Source: Methanomassiliicoccus sp. UBA386
GTDB taxonomy: Archaea; Thermoplasmatota; Thermoplasmata; Methanomassiliicoccales; Methanomassiliicoccaceae
NCBI GenBank assembly: GCA_002498285.1
Contig: DAGU01000093.1
Location: 20,330-34,493, forward strand
Direction of reading: 5' to 3'
Length of the DNA: 14,164 nucleotides
Below the pieces are notes generated by a model. That model was not told the DNA's origin. It worked only from the letters and a program-made list of their open reading frames with translations, and made no database searches. Each line of letters opens with the position of its first letter. The first letter of the stretch is position 1. Below, in pieces: positions 7,110 to 14,072 of this stretch. The position numbers were made by a program, and so were the translations under genes.

Positions 7110-8264
7110 ATGGCATACGATTTCGCTGACAGGCTAAAGAACCTGCCCCCTTACCTCTTCGCGGAGATAGAGGAGAAGGTGGCCAGGAAGGTAGAGAAGG
7201 GGATGGACATAATCGATTTCGGGATCGGAGATCCGGACCTTCCGACCCCCCGCCCCTTGATCGAGGAGATCAAGAGGCAGCTGGACGATCCAGCCAACCA
7301 CCGGTACCCGTCATCGCAGGGAGAGGCGGACACCCGGAGGGCCATCGCCGAATGGTACCGGAAGCGGTTCGGCGTGGACCTGAACCCCGACCGCGAGGTC
7401 GCCATCCTGCTAGGCTCCAAAGAAGGCCTGGCCAACGTGGCCCGCGCGTTCGTGAACCCTGGCGACAAGGTCCTGTGCCCCGATCCAGCCTATCCCGTGT
7501 ATGCGCAGGGAGCGGCCACGCTGTGCGACGCAGTGCCAGTGAAGCTCCCCCTTTATGAGGAAGACGACTTCTTCCCGGATTTCGACGGCGACCTGCCGCA
7601 GGACGCCAAGCTGATGTACCTGAACTATCCGAACAACCCGACCGGCGCGGTGGCCTCCCGGGCCAACCTCCAGAGGGCCCTTCGGTGGTGCAATGACACG
7701 GGGACCATCCTGTGCTACGACAACGCCTATTCGGAGATGACGTTCGACGACTATGTGGCGCCGTCGGTGCTGGAGTTCGGACGGCATGCCATCGAGTTCG
7801 GCTCGCTGTCCAAGACGTTCAACATGACCGGCTACCGCATCGGATATGCCGTGGGGGATGCCACCCTCATCGCCGGCCTCAAGAAGGTCAAGTCCCAGAT
7901 CGACTCCGGAACACCCAAGTTCATCCAGAAGGCCGTCCCGGTGGCGCTCGGCGCCTACACCGGGTCGACCCGTCCAAAGATGGTGCAGGACAGCGTGGAC
8001 GTTTACCGCAGGAGGCGCGACATCATCGTCAAGGGGCTCCGCGAGCTGGGCTTCGACGTCAAGCTGCCCAAGGGAACGTTCTATCTGTTCTTCAACGTGG
8101 GCTCGAGCTCTCTTGACTTCGCCAACAAGATGCTCGACGTGGGAGTGGTGGTGACGCCCGGCATCGGGTTCGGTAAGAACGGGGAAGGCTTTGTGAGGAT
8201 GGCCCTCACCCAGCCGGAGAGCAGGATCGAAGAGGCCCTGGAGCGGATGAGGAAGGTCCTTTAG
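7110..8264 (+). CDS. dapL: LL-diaminopimelate aminotransferase
   Basis: DapL converts tetrahydrodipicolinate plus glutamate directly to LL-diaminopimelate, bypassing the acylated intermediates made by DapD/DapC/DapE. The protein (384 residues from 7110, 387 from the overlapping ATG 7101) is a fold-type I PLP aminotransferase. It has R-L-K-N-L-P-P-Y-L-F-A-E-I near the N-terminus, I-G-D-P-D-L-P-T-P, L-N-Y-P-N-N-P-T-G, and the cofactor Lys235 in S-L-S-K-T-F-N-M-T-G-Y-R-I-G-Y. From memory, the P-P-Y-L-F-A-E-I and G-D-P-D-L-P-T-P segments are typical of one LL-DAP aminotransferase group. Class I aminotransferases are hard to assign by sequence alone. The position after dapF, in an operon lacking dapD/C/E, is what makes DapL convincing. 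The TAG stop overlaps the pgk stop on the other strand. Confidence 0.9.
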   Translation: MAYDFADRLKNLPPYLFAEIEEKVARKVEKGMDIIDFGIGDPDLPTPRPLIEEIKRQLDDPANHRYPSSQGEADTRRAIAEWYRKRFGVDLNPDREVAILLGSKEGLANVARAFVNPGDKVLCPDPAYPVYAQGAATLCDAVPVKLPLYEEDDFFPDFDGDLPQDAKLMYLNYPNNPTGAVASRANLQRALRWCNDTGTILCYDNAYSEMTFDDYVAPSVLEFGRHAIEFGSLSKTFNMTGYRIGYAVGDATLIAGLKKVKSQIDSGTPKFIQKAVPVALGAYTGSTRPKMVQDSVDVYRRRRDIIVKGLRELGFDVKLPKGTFYLFFNVGSSSLDFANKMLDVGVVVTPGIGFGKNGEGFVRMALTQPESRIEEALERMRKVL

Positions 8265-9478
8265 GCCTTCCGACAGGCCTTGAGGGCCTCCACCGCCGGG
8301 AGGGGCTTTCCCAGCACGAAGGTCTCGAGGGCCCCGCCGGCGGTGCTCACGTACGAGAACTTGGCCGTGAGGCCGAGGCGCTCGGCCGCTCCCACGGTGT
8401 GGCCTCCGCCCACGAGGGTGAAGGCGTCCGAACGGGCCATGGCCATGAGGAGCTCCCTCGTGCCGTAGCAGAACTCCTCCTTTTCGATAAGGCCGGCCGG
8501 TCCCGACATGAAGACGGTGCGCGCGCCGCCTATCACCCTGGCGAACTTCTCCACCGACCGCTTGCCGATGTCCAGCACAGGTCCGCACGGCAGGTCGCCG
8601 ACCAGCGCGTCGCGGCGCTCGCCCCCGACGTCAACGCCCACGTCGAAGGGCAGAAGGATCCTTTCGCCCCTCTCCCTGAGCAGCTTCCTCGCCTGCTCGA
8701 TCGCCTCGGGCGTCAGCTCCGCTTCGAGCAGCTCCATGCTCTCCTTCCCGAGGCTGTAGCCGCGCACGTGCAGGAAGGCGTTGGCGCACAGTCCCACGCA
8801 TATGACCCAATCGGCCGTTCCCCGGTCCAGGGCCCGCTCTATCAGCCGCAGGGAGTCATCGAACTTCGCTCCTCCCAGCACGAACACGGTAGGATGCTCG
8901 GGATTCTCGAACACCGACGACAGTGCGGTCAGCTCCTTCTCCATGAGGCGGCCGACCGCGGACGGGAGCACCTCTGGGAACCCCACCAGGGAGCATTGCG
9001 AGCGGTGGGCGGTGGCGAAGGCATCGTTGACATAGTAGTCGGCGAGGGGAGCGAGCTTGGTCACCAGCTCGCAGCGGGCATGCTCCTGCATGCTCTTCTT
9101 CTCCAGCTCGTAAGGAAGCTCCCTCACGTTCTTGAGCAAGATGGCGCGGCCCCGAACCAGTCCCTTAACGGCCTTCAGGGCCTCCTCGCCCACAACATCG
9201 TCCACGTACCTGACCTCCTGGCCCAGGTACTTGGTCAGAACGGCCGCGTGCCGGTCCAGACTGGCAAAGTCCCAGTCGCCCGGGCGGCCCTGATGGGCCA
9301 GTATGACGACCCTGCCGCCCCTGTCGACCAGCTCCCGCACCGTGGGCACGATCTGCCTGATGCGGTTGTCGTCCTCCAGCTCGAGCGTCTCCTTGTTCAG
9401 AGGGCAATTGATGTCCACGCGCAGAAGAATCGTTCGGTCGTCAAAATCAAAATCATCCAGCGTGTTGAACTGCTTCAT
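8261..9478 (-). CDS. pgk: Phosphoglycerate kinase, archaeal type
   Basis: Pgk interconverts 1,3-bisphosphoglycerate and 3-phosphoglycerate with ADP/ATP in glycolysis and gluconeogenesis. The 405-residue protein has L-L-R-V-D-I-N-C-P-L (residues 18-27, Asp22 and Asn24 at the substrate site), A-H-Q-G-R-P-G (61-67), Y-Y-V-N-D-A-F-A-T-A-H-R, the hinge V-L-G-G-A-K-F-D-D and the C-terminal G-G-G-H-T (from 357). The H-Q-G-R-P-G and G-G-G-H forms and the sequence as a whole look archaeal, not bacterial. A weak GGAG (complement of 9490-9493) lies 11 nt before the ATG. The gene converges on dapL with shared stop bases and diverges from the antiporter gene. Confidence 0.95.
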   Translation of the reverse strand: MKQFNTLDDFDFDDRTILLRVDINCPLNKETLELEDDNRIRQIVPTVRELVDRGGRVVILAHQGRPGDWDFASLDRHAAVLTKYLGQEVRYVDDVVGEEALKAVKGLVRGRAILLKNVRELPYELEKKSMQEHARCELVTKLAPLADYYVNDAFATAHRSQCSLVGFPEVLPSAVGRLMEKELTALSSVFENPEHPTVFVLGGAKFDDSLRLIERALDRGTADWVICVGLCANAFLHVRGYSLGKESMELLEAELTPEAIEQARKLLRERGERILLPFDVGVDVGGERRDALVGDLPCGPVLDIGKRSVEKFARVIGGARTVFMSGPAGLIEKEEFCYGTRELLMAMARSDAFTLVGGGHTVGAAERLGLTAKFSYVSTAGGALETFVLGKPLPAVEALKACRKA

Positions 9479-9526
9479 TTGGTCCCCGGCTCCGACTCAA
9501 GGTTATGCACCACGATACGGCAAGTT

Positions 9527-9542
9527 ATGATTAATCTTTCCC
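9527..9542 (-). promoter_or_regulatory. Candidate pgk promoter/operator with GATTAATC palindrome
   Basis: Read on the minus strand this is GGGAAAGATTAATCAT, about 50-65 nt before the pgk start. The centre GATTAATC is a perfect palindrome and its AT-rich part could itself act as the TATA element, placing transcription start near 9505 and a leader of roughly 25-30 nt. A nearly identical sequence lies upstream of gap (14128-14142), which suggests a shared regulator. No other copy of GATTAATC was noticed in the window. Confidence 0.4.
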
Positions 9543-9612
9543 ATGGTAAAGCGCTCGGGGCCGATATCAAGGCGCCCGTTCAATCACTGGCACGCCTCCT
9601 TTGACACAAATT

Positions 9613-9622
9613 GTTTAATATC
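9613..9622 (+). promoter_or_regulatory. TATA box of the antiporter gene, probable leaderless transcript
   Basis: GTTTAATATC resembles the archaeal TATA consensus and follows an A-rich stretch (ACACAAATT) that could act as a BRE. Its centre lies about 30 nt before the ATG at 9648, so transcription would begin at or within a few bases of the start codon. This fits the lack of a good ribosome-binding sequence there. Confidence 0.5.
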
Positions 9623-9647
9623 TCACGGCATACACGAAACGATAGGG

Positions 9648-10913
9648 ATGGACTCTCACACCCTGCTGCTTATCGTATCGGTCGCCCTATTCGTCGGGTT
9701 TGCGGCCAACTACATCTTCGTCAGGTATCGAGCTCCCGATGTGCTGCTGCTTATCACCTTCGGAGTGCTACTGGGCCCGGGAGTGATGGGGGTGATCGAC
9801 GAGGGGATGGCCTCCCAGATCACGCAGCTCACCACCTACGTGGCCGCCGTGGCGCTGTCGGTCATCATGCTGCAGGCGGGCATGGACCTCAAGATACGGG
9901 ACGTCGTGAGATCGTTCAACCATGCCCTGATCTTCACGCTGGTGGCCTTCTTTGTATCCATTGGCGCCATAGCCCTGGTGTGCAGGTTAGCCATGGGCTG
10001 GACCTGGGGCGAATCGCTTCTCCTGGGCTCCATCCTGGGGGGCACCAGCGGCGCCATAGTCATCCCCCTGGTGAGGGGGCTCAACGTGTCCAAAAGGGTC
10101 AAGACCATGGTCACCCTGGAATCCGCGCTGACCGACGTCCTGGTCATCGCCGGGGCCATGACCCTCATGGCCATCATCGCCGCCGGCAACGCCGACCTGG
10201 CCGATGTGTTCATGAACGTCATGATGGCGTTTCTGTTCTCCTCCATCCTCGGGGTGGTAGGAGGGATCATCTGGCTGAACGTCCTCAAGCACGCCGGGCG
10301 GCAATTGTCATACATGATCACACTGGCGTTCATGCTGCTGCTGTTCGCGGTGTCCGAGCTCACGGTGGGCCTGGGAGGGGGTGCCATCGCGGCGCTGATG
10401 TTCGGCCTCACCATGGGGAACAGTGAATCGCTCCCCGCCCCCATCCGGCGGAGGCTCGGCTACTGCTGCGACCCCAGGATCATCGACTTCCATGACGAGA
10501 TCTCCTTCTTCGTGCGGACCTTCTTCTTCATCTACCTGGGACTGGTGCTCTCGCTCACGGCCATGTCCTCGGTGGAGCTCCTGGCCGGAGTTGTGGTGTT
10601 CAACGTCATCGTGCTCGGGAGGATCGCCGTATCTGCATCGGTGGGACGGCTCATGTGCAAGGACTGGAAGGACCGCGCCACCCTCCTTTTCATGATGCCC
10701 CGTGGCCTGGCGGCCGCGGTCGTGGCCTCGTTACCCCTCTCGCTGGGGGTGGTGAGCGCCCAGGTCGGCAATATGATCGGGGCCATCACCGCGGCGGTCA
10801 TTCTACTGACGACATGCCTGGCATCCATCGGGGCGTACGTGATCGAGAAGCGCGCGGGACGCAGCGAGCTGCCGTGTGATTGCACCGTGGGCGAGGCGGG
10901 CGCCGCCCCCTGA
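9648..10913 (+). CDS. Cation:proton antiporter, CPA1/NhaP-like
   Basis: This is a polytopic membrane protein of 421 residues with roughly 12 hydrophobic segments and no large soluble domain, expected to exchange Na+ (or K+) for H+ across the cell membrane. The core motif is L-E-S-A-L-T-D-V-L-V-I with Glu158, Thr162 and Asp163. Asp163 corresponds to the ion-binding Asp of the N-D pair in characterised NhaP proteins such as that of Methanocaldococcus. The preceding G-G-T-S-G-A-I-V-I-P-L and the late F-M-M-P-R-G-L-A-A-A-V-V are also family-like. ATG 9648 is chosen because the first membrane helix starts right there and a TATA box sits about 30 nt upstream. An extension to ATG 9543 would add 35 residues with no support. 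A nuclease gene follows 4 nt after the stop. Ion specificity cannot be told from sequence. Confidence 0.88.
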   Translation: MDSHTLLLIVSVALFVGFAANYIFVRYRAPDVLLLITFGVLLGPGVMGVIDEGMASQITQLTTYVAAVALSVIMLQAGMDLKIRDVVRSFNHALIFTLVAFFVSIGAIALVCRLAMGWTWGESLLLGSILGGTSGAIVIPLVRGLNVSKRVKTMVTLESALTDVLVIAGAMTLMAIIAAGNADLADVFMNVMMAFLFSSILGVVGGIIWLNVLKHAGRQLSYMITLAFMLLLFAVSELTVGLGGGAIAALMFGLTMGNSESLPAPIRRRLGYCCDPRIIDFHDEISFFVRTFFFIYLGLVLSLTAMSSVELLAGVVVFNVIVLGRIAVSASVGRLMCKDWKDRATLLFMMPRGLAAAVVASLPLSLGVVSAQVGNMIGAITAAVILLTTCLASIGAYVIEKRAGRSELPCDCTVGEAGAAP

Positions 10914-10917
10914 TGGG

Positions 10918-11658
10918 ATGACAAGCATTCTCCCCTGCCAGCACCGGCTGACCCCGAGGGGGGAGGGCTACTGCTGGCTGGAAAGCCACCGACTGGATCC
11001 CGAAGGCCTGCCGGGCCTGGTCTTCCGCTCCCAGCGAGGTCGGCCGCTGCGATGCACCCAGACCATGGCTTCGGTGTGTCCGTGGCGCTCCTGGAACGAA
11101 GTTCCGGCGGCGGAACTGGTCCCCTGCCCCCACTGCAAGCGGCGGCATCGCGACGGCTCGACGTCGCAGCAGCTGTGCGCGGCCTGGTCGTCATCCAAGG
11201 CTGCGCTGAAGAGGATGCGCGAGACCAGGCCGGAGGGCGAGAGATACTTTCCCGATGGAACGCGCGAGCTGCCATATCGGGACGACACCTCCGACCTGGT
11301 CCGACGGCTGGTATGGAACCGGATGAAGAACGCGGTGCTGAGGCGGGACCGCTACCGGTGCCAGGAGTGCGGCGAATCGTTCGGCAAAAGGCGGCGCAAG
11401 GTGTTCGACCCCTCCCTCCGCCGCGGCAGGGGCGGCTACAGGTGGGAGAGCCTGGAGGTGCACCACATCATCCCTCGCTCCAGGGGAGGGAGCGATCATC
11501 CCGGCAACTTGATGACCCTCTGCCCGTCCTGCCATCTCGAGCATACGGTAAGGCAGGCGTCCGAGCGGGCGGCGGCCCGGAGGGACGAGGAAAGATTCCT
11601 CCAGGCGCTGGAGGAAGAAGGTCACGTCAGCGAGTCGTTCTTCGACCCCCGGGATTAG
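10918..11658 (+). CDS. HNH-family endonuclease with cysteine-rich N-terminal region
   Basis: The predicted protein has 246 residues. The C-terminal half holds a zinc-type HNH nuclease fold: C-Q-E-C (Cys148, Cys151), the catalytic L-E-V-H-H-I-I-P-R-S (His182, His183), G-S-D-H-P-G-N-L-M-T-L, and C-P-S-C-H (Cys202, Cys205, His206). About 30 residues between C-Q-E-C and the H-H pair form a basic insert. The N-terminal third has Cys7, Cys19, Cys46, Cys54 and a C-P-H-C pair (Cys70, Cys73), which suggests one or more extra zinc sites. I do not recognise that part. The ATG follows the antiporter stop by 4 nt without a clear ribosome-binding site. A GTG at 10876, overlapping the antiporter gene, is an alternative start. 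No methylase, toxin, intron or phage gene is nearby, so the biological role is unknown. Confidence 0.8.
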   Translation: MTSILPCQHRLTPRGEGYCWLESHRLDPEGLPGLVFRSQRGRPLRCTQTMASVCPWRSWNEVPAAELVPCPHCKRRHRDGSTSQQLCAAWSSSKAALKRMRETRPEGERYFPDGTRELPYRDDTSDLVRRLVWNRMKNAVLRRDRYRCQECGESFGKRRRKVFDPSLRRGRGGYRWESLEVHHIIPRSRGGSDHPGNLMTLCPSCHLEHTVRQASERAAARRDEERFLQALEEEGHVSESFFDPRD

Positions 11659-11679
11659 ATCCCCGCATAGGGCGGGATC
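11658..11679 (+). terminator. Hairpin at the nuclease gene stop codon, possible transcript end
   Basis: GATCCCCGC (11658-11666, starting in the stop codon) can pair with GCGGGATC (11672-11679) around a 5-nt ATAGG loop, with one bulged C. This makes an 8-bp GC-rich stem. No T tract follows, so it may stabilise the 3' end or separate the nuclease and TerC units instead of terminating on its own. Confidence 0.3.
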
Positions 11680-11735
11680 GGGAATGCCAGGACCTTACCG
11701 GGATCAGGGCCTGATGCCCCTGGCGAGAAATAACC

Positions 11736-11743
11736 TTTATATC
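11736..11743 (+). promoter_or_regulatory. Strong TATA box for the TerC gene
   Basis: TTTATATC is close to the archaeal consensus and is preceded by a purine-rich GAGAAATAACC that fits a BRE. Transcription should start near 11765. That excludes the far-upstream GTG at 11757 as a start codon and leaves an untranslated leader of about 80 nt. Confidence 0.65.
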
Positions 11744-11846
11744 GAGAGCCCTTAGGGTGGAAAGCACGGCTGATGGCACGACCGGTGCTGGCGGAGTACC
11801 GTCCACGGGCTCGTACCTCTGTTCGGGGGTCAACCAATTGACAGAC

Positions 11847-12812
11847 ATGGACCTGGCATGGATAATATTCGGGGTAACCGTCGCTGCGCTGCTGTTCCTG
11901 GACATAGGGGTCATAAACAGAAAACCGCACATCATCAAGCCCCGGGAGGCCATGCTGCAGGTCTCCTTGTTCGTCGGCGCGGCCATCGCCTTCAACGTCG
12001 GCGTCTACATCTGGATGGGCCCCACCACCGGTCTGGAGTTCACCACCGGGTACCTCATGGAGCTCATGCTCAGCGTGGACAACCTGTTCGTGTTCATTCT
12101 CATATTCACTTCCTTCTGCGTCCCCAGGAAGGACCAGCACAAGGTGCTGTTCTACGGCATCATCGGCGCGTTGATATTCAGGATGCTGTTCATCTTCGCC
12201 GGCGTCACCCTGGTGGAGAGGTTCGAGTGGGTCCTCTACATCTTCGGCGCCTTCCTGATCATCACCGCCATCAAGATGACGGTCGAGAAGGACGACAAGG
12301 AGATGTCGCCGGACAATAATATCATGGTCCGGTTCTTCCGCAAGTTCATGCCCGTGACCAGCGATTACGAGGGTGACGCTTTCTTCGTCCGGAAGCCGGG
12401 CACGGGTGCCAAGGCCGGCAAGATGACGCTGTGGGCCACCCCCATGTTCATCGCCCTCATCGTGGTGGAGACCACGGACATAGTGTTCGCCGTTGACTCC
12501 ATCCCTGCCATCCTGGGCATCACCACCAATGTGTTCATCGTGTACAGCTCTAACGTCTTCGCCATCCTGGGCCTGAGGTCGATGTACTTCGCCCTGTCGC
12601 ACATACTCGGCGCCTTCTGCTACCTCAAGTATGGCCTGGCCGGCATCCTGTCGTTCGTGGGCATCAAGATGCTTCTCCCCCTCTTGGAGCCCATCACGGG
12701 TGTGGACATGCACGTCCCGGTGGAGATGTCCCTCGCCGTGATCGTGATCATCATGGCAGTGGCGATCGGGGCCTCGTTGATCAAGACCCGGGCGCCAGGG
12801 TCCGCCCCGTGA
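11847..12812 (+). CDS. TerC/Alx-family integral membrane protein, probable metal exporter
   Basis: The protein has 321 residues, the same length as E. coli Alx, with about eight or nine hydrophobic segments. It shows both acidic family motifs inside membrane segments: M-E-L-M-L-S-V-D-N (Glu72, Asp78) and V-E-T-T-D-I-V-F-A-V-D-S-I-P-A (Glu208, Asp211, Asp217). The central E-D/D-F-F-V-R-K-like segment (A-F-F-V-R-K) and A-I-L-G-L-R-S-M-Y-F also match. Characterised relatives are linked to manganese efflux; older names refer to tellurium resistance. ATG 11847 directly precedes the first helix. An in-frame TTG at 11838 is 7 nt after GGGGGT (11825-11830) and would add three residues. The gene has its own promoter and no partner downstream on the same strand. 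Function as a Mn exporter is inferred from the family. Confidence 0.9.
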   Translation: MDLAWIIFGVTVAALLFLDIGVINRKPHIIKPREAMLQVSLFVGAAIAFNVGVYIWMGPTTGLEFTTGYLMELMLSVDNLFVFILIFTSFCVPRKDQHKVLFYGIIGALIFRMLFIFAGVTLVERFEWVLYIFGAFLIITAIKMTVEKDDKEMSPDNNIMVRFFRKFMPVTSDYEGDAFFVRKPGTGAKAGKMTLWATPMFIALIVVETTDIVFAVDSIPAILGITTNVFIVYSSNVFAILGLRSMYFALSHILGAFCYLKYGLAGILSFVGIKMLLPLLEPITGVDMHVPVEMSLAVIVIIMAVAIGASLIKTRAPGSAP

Positions 12813-12976
12813 TACAAGAGAAGTCGCCGGCGAAAAAGGACCCGACCTGGCCTGGGGCCCATGGAGGCGAGGCGTGCGAAGGCGCCAGCCGCCCGATGGT
12901 GAAAAAGCTGAAAGGGGACGAGGGAAAGCGGGAGTGAGCTCGCCGCGGAAGGAAAGGTCCCTCCGCCCCCCTCATC

Positions 12977-12990
12977 GAAATTTAAGAAAT
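12977..12990 (-). terminator. T-rich candidate terminator of gap
   Basis: On the minus strand the sequence ATTTCTTAAATTTC begins about 30 nt after the gap stop codon, the only T-rich stretch in a GC-rich 207-nt gap between the TerC and gap genes (12813-13019). Archaeal RNA polymerase ends at such T tracts. The rest of the gap holds no gene I can support. It contains a short perfect palindrome, TCGCCGGCGA, near its left end. On the plus strand the same tract could look like a weak TATA element, but no gene follows it. Confidence 0.4.
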
Positions 12991-13019
12991 GGCCGCCCAG
13001 GAATGGACGGTCGAGGGCA

Positions 13020-14036
13020 TCATTTGCCGATGCCCAGGCTGTCGTCGGTCTTCTTGATCGAACGGGCGGCGTCCGGCTCCATCTTCATCATGGAGCGTAT
13101 GCAGTCCACGTTCTCCGGCACCACGTCGCTCTCCTGATGCACCGCCTGGTAGTAGTACAGGGTGCTGCCGACGATCTTGATGCCGTCCTGCCACACCGCG
13201 ATCTCCATGAGGTCGCCGCGTGGCCGGTCGAGGTCCTTGGCCATCTCCATGATGTTGGCCGTTCCCTTTATCCCCTGCTTGCCGCTCACCAGCTTCACCC
13301 GGGGGACGTCCTTCCATGCGGCCAATACGTCGCTCTCCTTCACCCCCTTCTTGAGGTCGGCGATGATGCAGTGGAGGTGCATCAGGGTGGTCGGAGCCTT
13401 GACGGCCATGGTGGTGATCTCCACCCACGGCATGATGGTCTGCACGTCCGGGCCGTGGTGGGTCGGCAGCTTTAGCGATGGCTCCAGGCTGTTCAGCGCC
13501 GAGCCCTTGTTGTCCGACGGATCGGCCCCGCGGCGCACGAGGGTGGCCGATACCCTCTTGACCCCAATGTCCCGGTCCAGGGGGAACAGCGTCCGCACCA
13601 GTCCGGTGGTGTTGCACGAGACGACCCGGGCGAAGTTTGCGCCCCAGGCCTCGCTGTAATTGGCATAGGCGTTGAACGACACCCCGGCCAGGCCGTGGTC
13701 CTCTCCGCCCTGGAAGATGGCCTTGACACCGGCCTTCTCGTACAGCGGGCGATAGGCCTCTCCGACGCCTCCGGGGGTGGCGTCGACCACTATATCGACC
13801 TTTTCCATCAGATCGTCCAGGGTGCCCTCGACCTTGAGGCCGTCCTTCTCAAAATCGGCCACCTGCTCGGGCCTGGCGACATACAGCGGATAGCCCGCAG
13901 CGCAGGCCAGATGCGCCTCGTACGACGGCCTGGTCTTGGTGACGCCGACCAGCTCCATGTCGTCCTGCGCCGCCACGGCGCTGGCGACCCTCTTCCCTAT
14001 CGTGCCATATCCGTTTATGCCAACCCGTACTTTCAT
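13020..14036 (-). CDS. gap: Glyceraldehyde-3-phosphate dehydrogenase, archaeal type II, phosphorylating
   Basis: The enzyme interconverts glyceraldehyde 3-phosphate and 1,3-bisphosphoglycerate with NAD(P), the step next to Pgk. The 338-residue protein starts M-K-V-R-V-G-I-N-G-Y-G-T-I-G-K-R-V, the archaeal Rossmann opening. It has T-K-T-R-P-S-Y-E-A, D-A-T-P-G-G-V-G, and the catalytic Cys141 in V-V-S-C-N-T-T-G-L. It lacks the usual bacterial S-C-T-T-N form and belongs to the archaeal class. ATG at 14036 is chosen because the Rossmann fold starts there; the open frame continues 21 codons upstream without support. No strong ribosome-binding sequence precedes it. In archaea with several glyceraldehyde-3-phosphate enzymes, this form mainly serves gluconeogenesis. 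Confidence 0.95.
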   Translation of the reverse strand: MKVRVGINGYGTIGKRVASAVAAQDDMELVGVTKTRPSYEAHLACAAGYPLYVARPEQVADFEKDGLKVEGTLDDLMEKVDIVVDATPGGVGEAYRPLYEKAGVKAIFQGGEDHGLAGVSFNAYANYSEAWGANFARVVSCNTTGLVRTLFPLDRDIGVKRVSATLVRRGADPSDNKGSALNSLEPSLKLPTHHGPDVQTIMPWVEITTMAVKAPTTLMHLHCIIADLKKGVKESDVLAAWKDVPRVKLVSGKQGIKGTANIMEMAKDLDRPRGDLMEIAVWQDGIKIVGSTLYYYQAVHQESDVVPENVDCIRSMMKMEPDAARSIKKTDDSLGIGK

Positions 14037-14072
14037 ATTATACGCACATCCGTATTTGATAGATGGAGGTCG

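Noticed and set aside
7410..8588. 392-codon minus-strand frame spanning dapL and the end of pgk
   Set aside because: It crosses two well-supported genes in a wrong frame and its composition (G, R, H rich) is typical of antisense translation.
8399..9604. 401-codon plus-strand frame opposite pgk
   Set aside because: It is antisense to pgk, whose motifs are complete. The translation has no family features.
11765..11846. yybP-ykoY manganese riboswitch upstream of the TerC gene
   Set aside because: Suspected from the gene family, but the conserved loop sequences of that riboswitch are not visible. Only a weak generic hairpin can be drawn.
11655..12713. 352-codon minus-strand frame opposite TerC, rich in Asp, Glu and His
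   Set aside because: The acidic/His composition results from reading hydrophobic codons backwards. There is no start signal.
12874..13137. 87-codon plus-strand frame between TerC and gap
   Set aside because: Its second half is antisense to gap, and the first half is Arg/Lys-rich without a ribosome-binding site. Even shorter frames in this gap also lack start signals.
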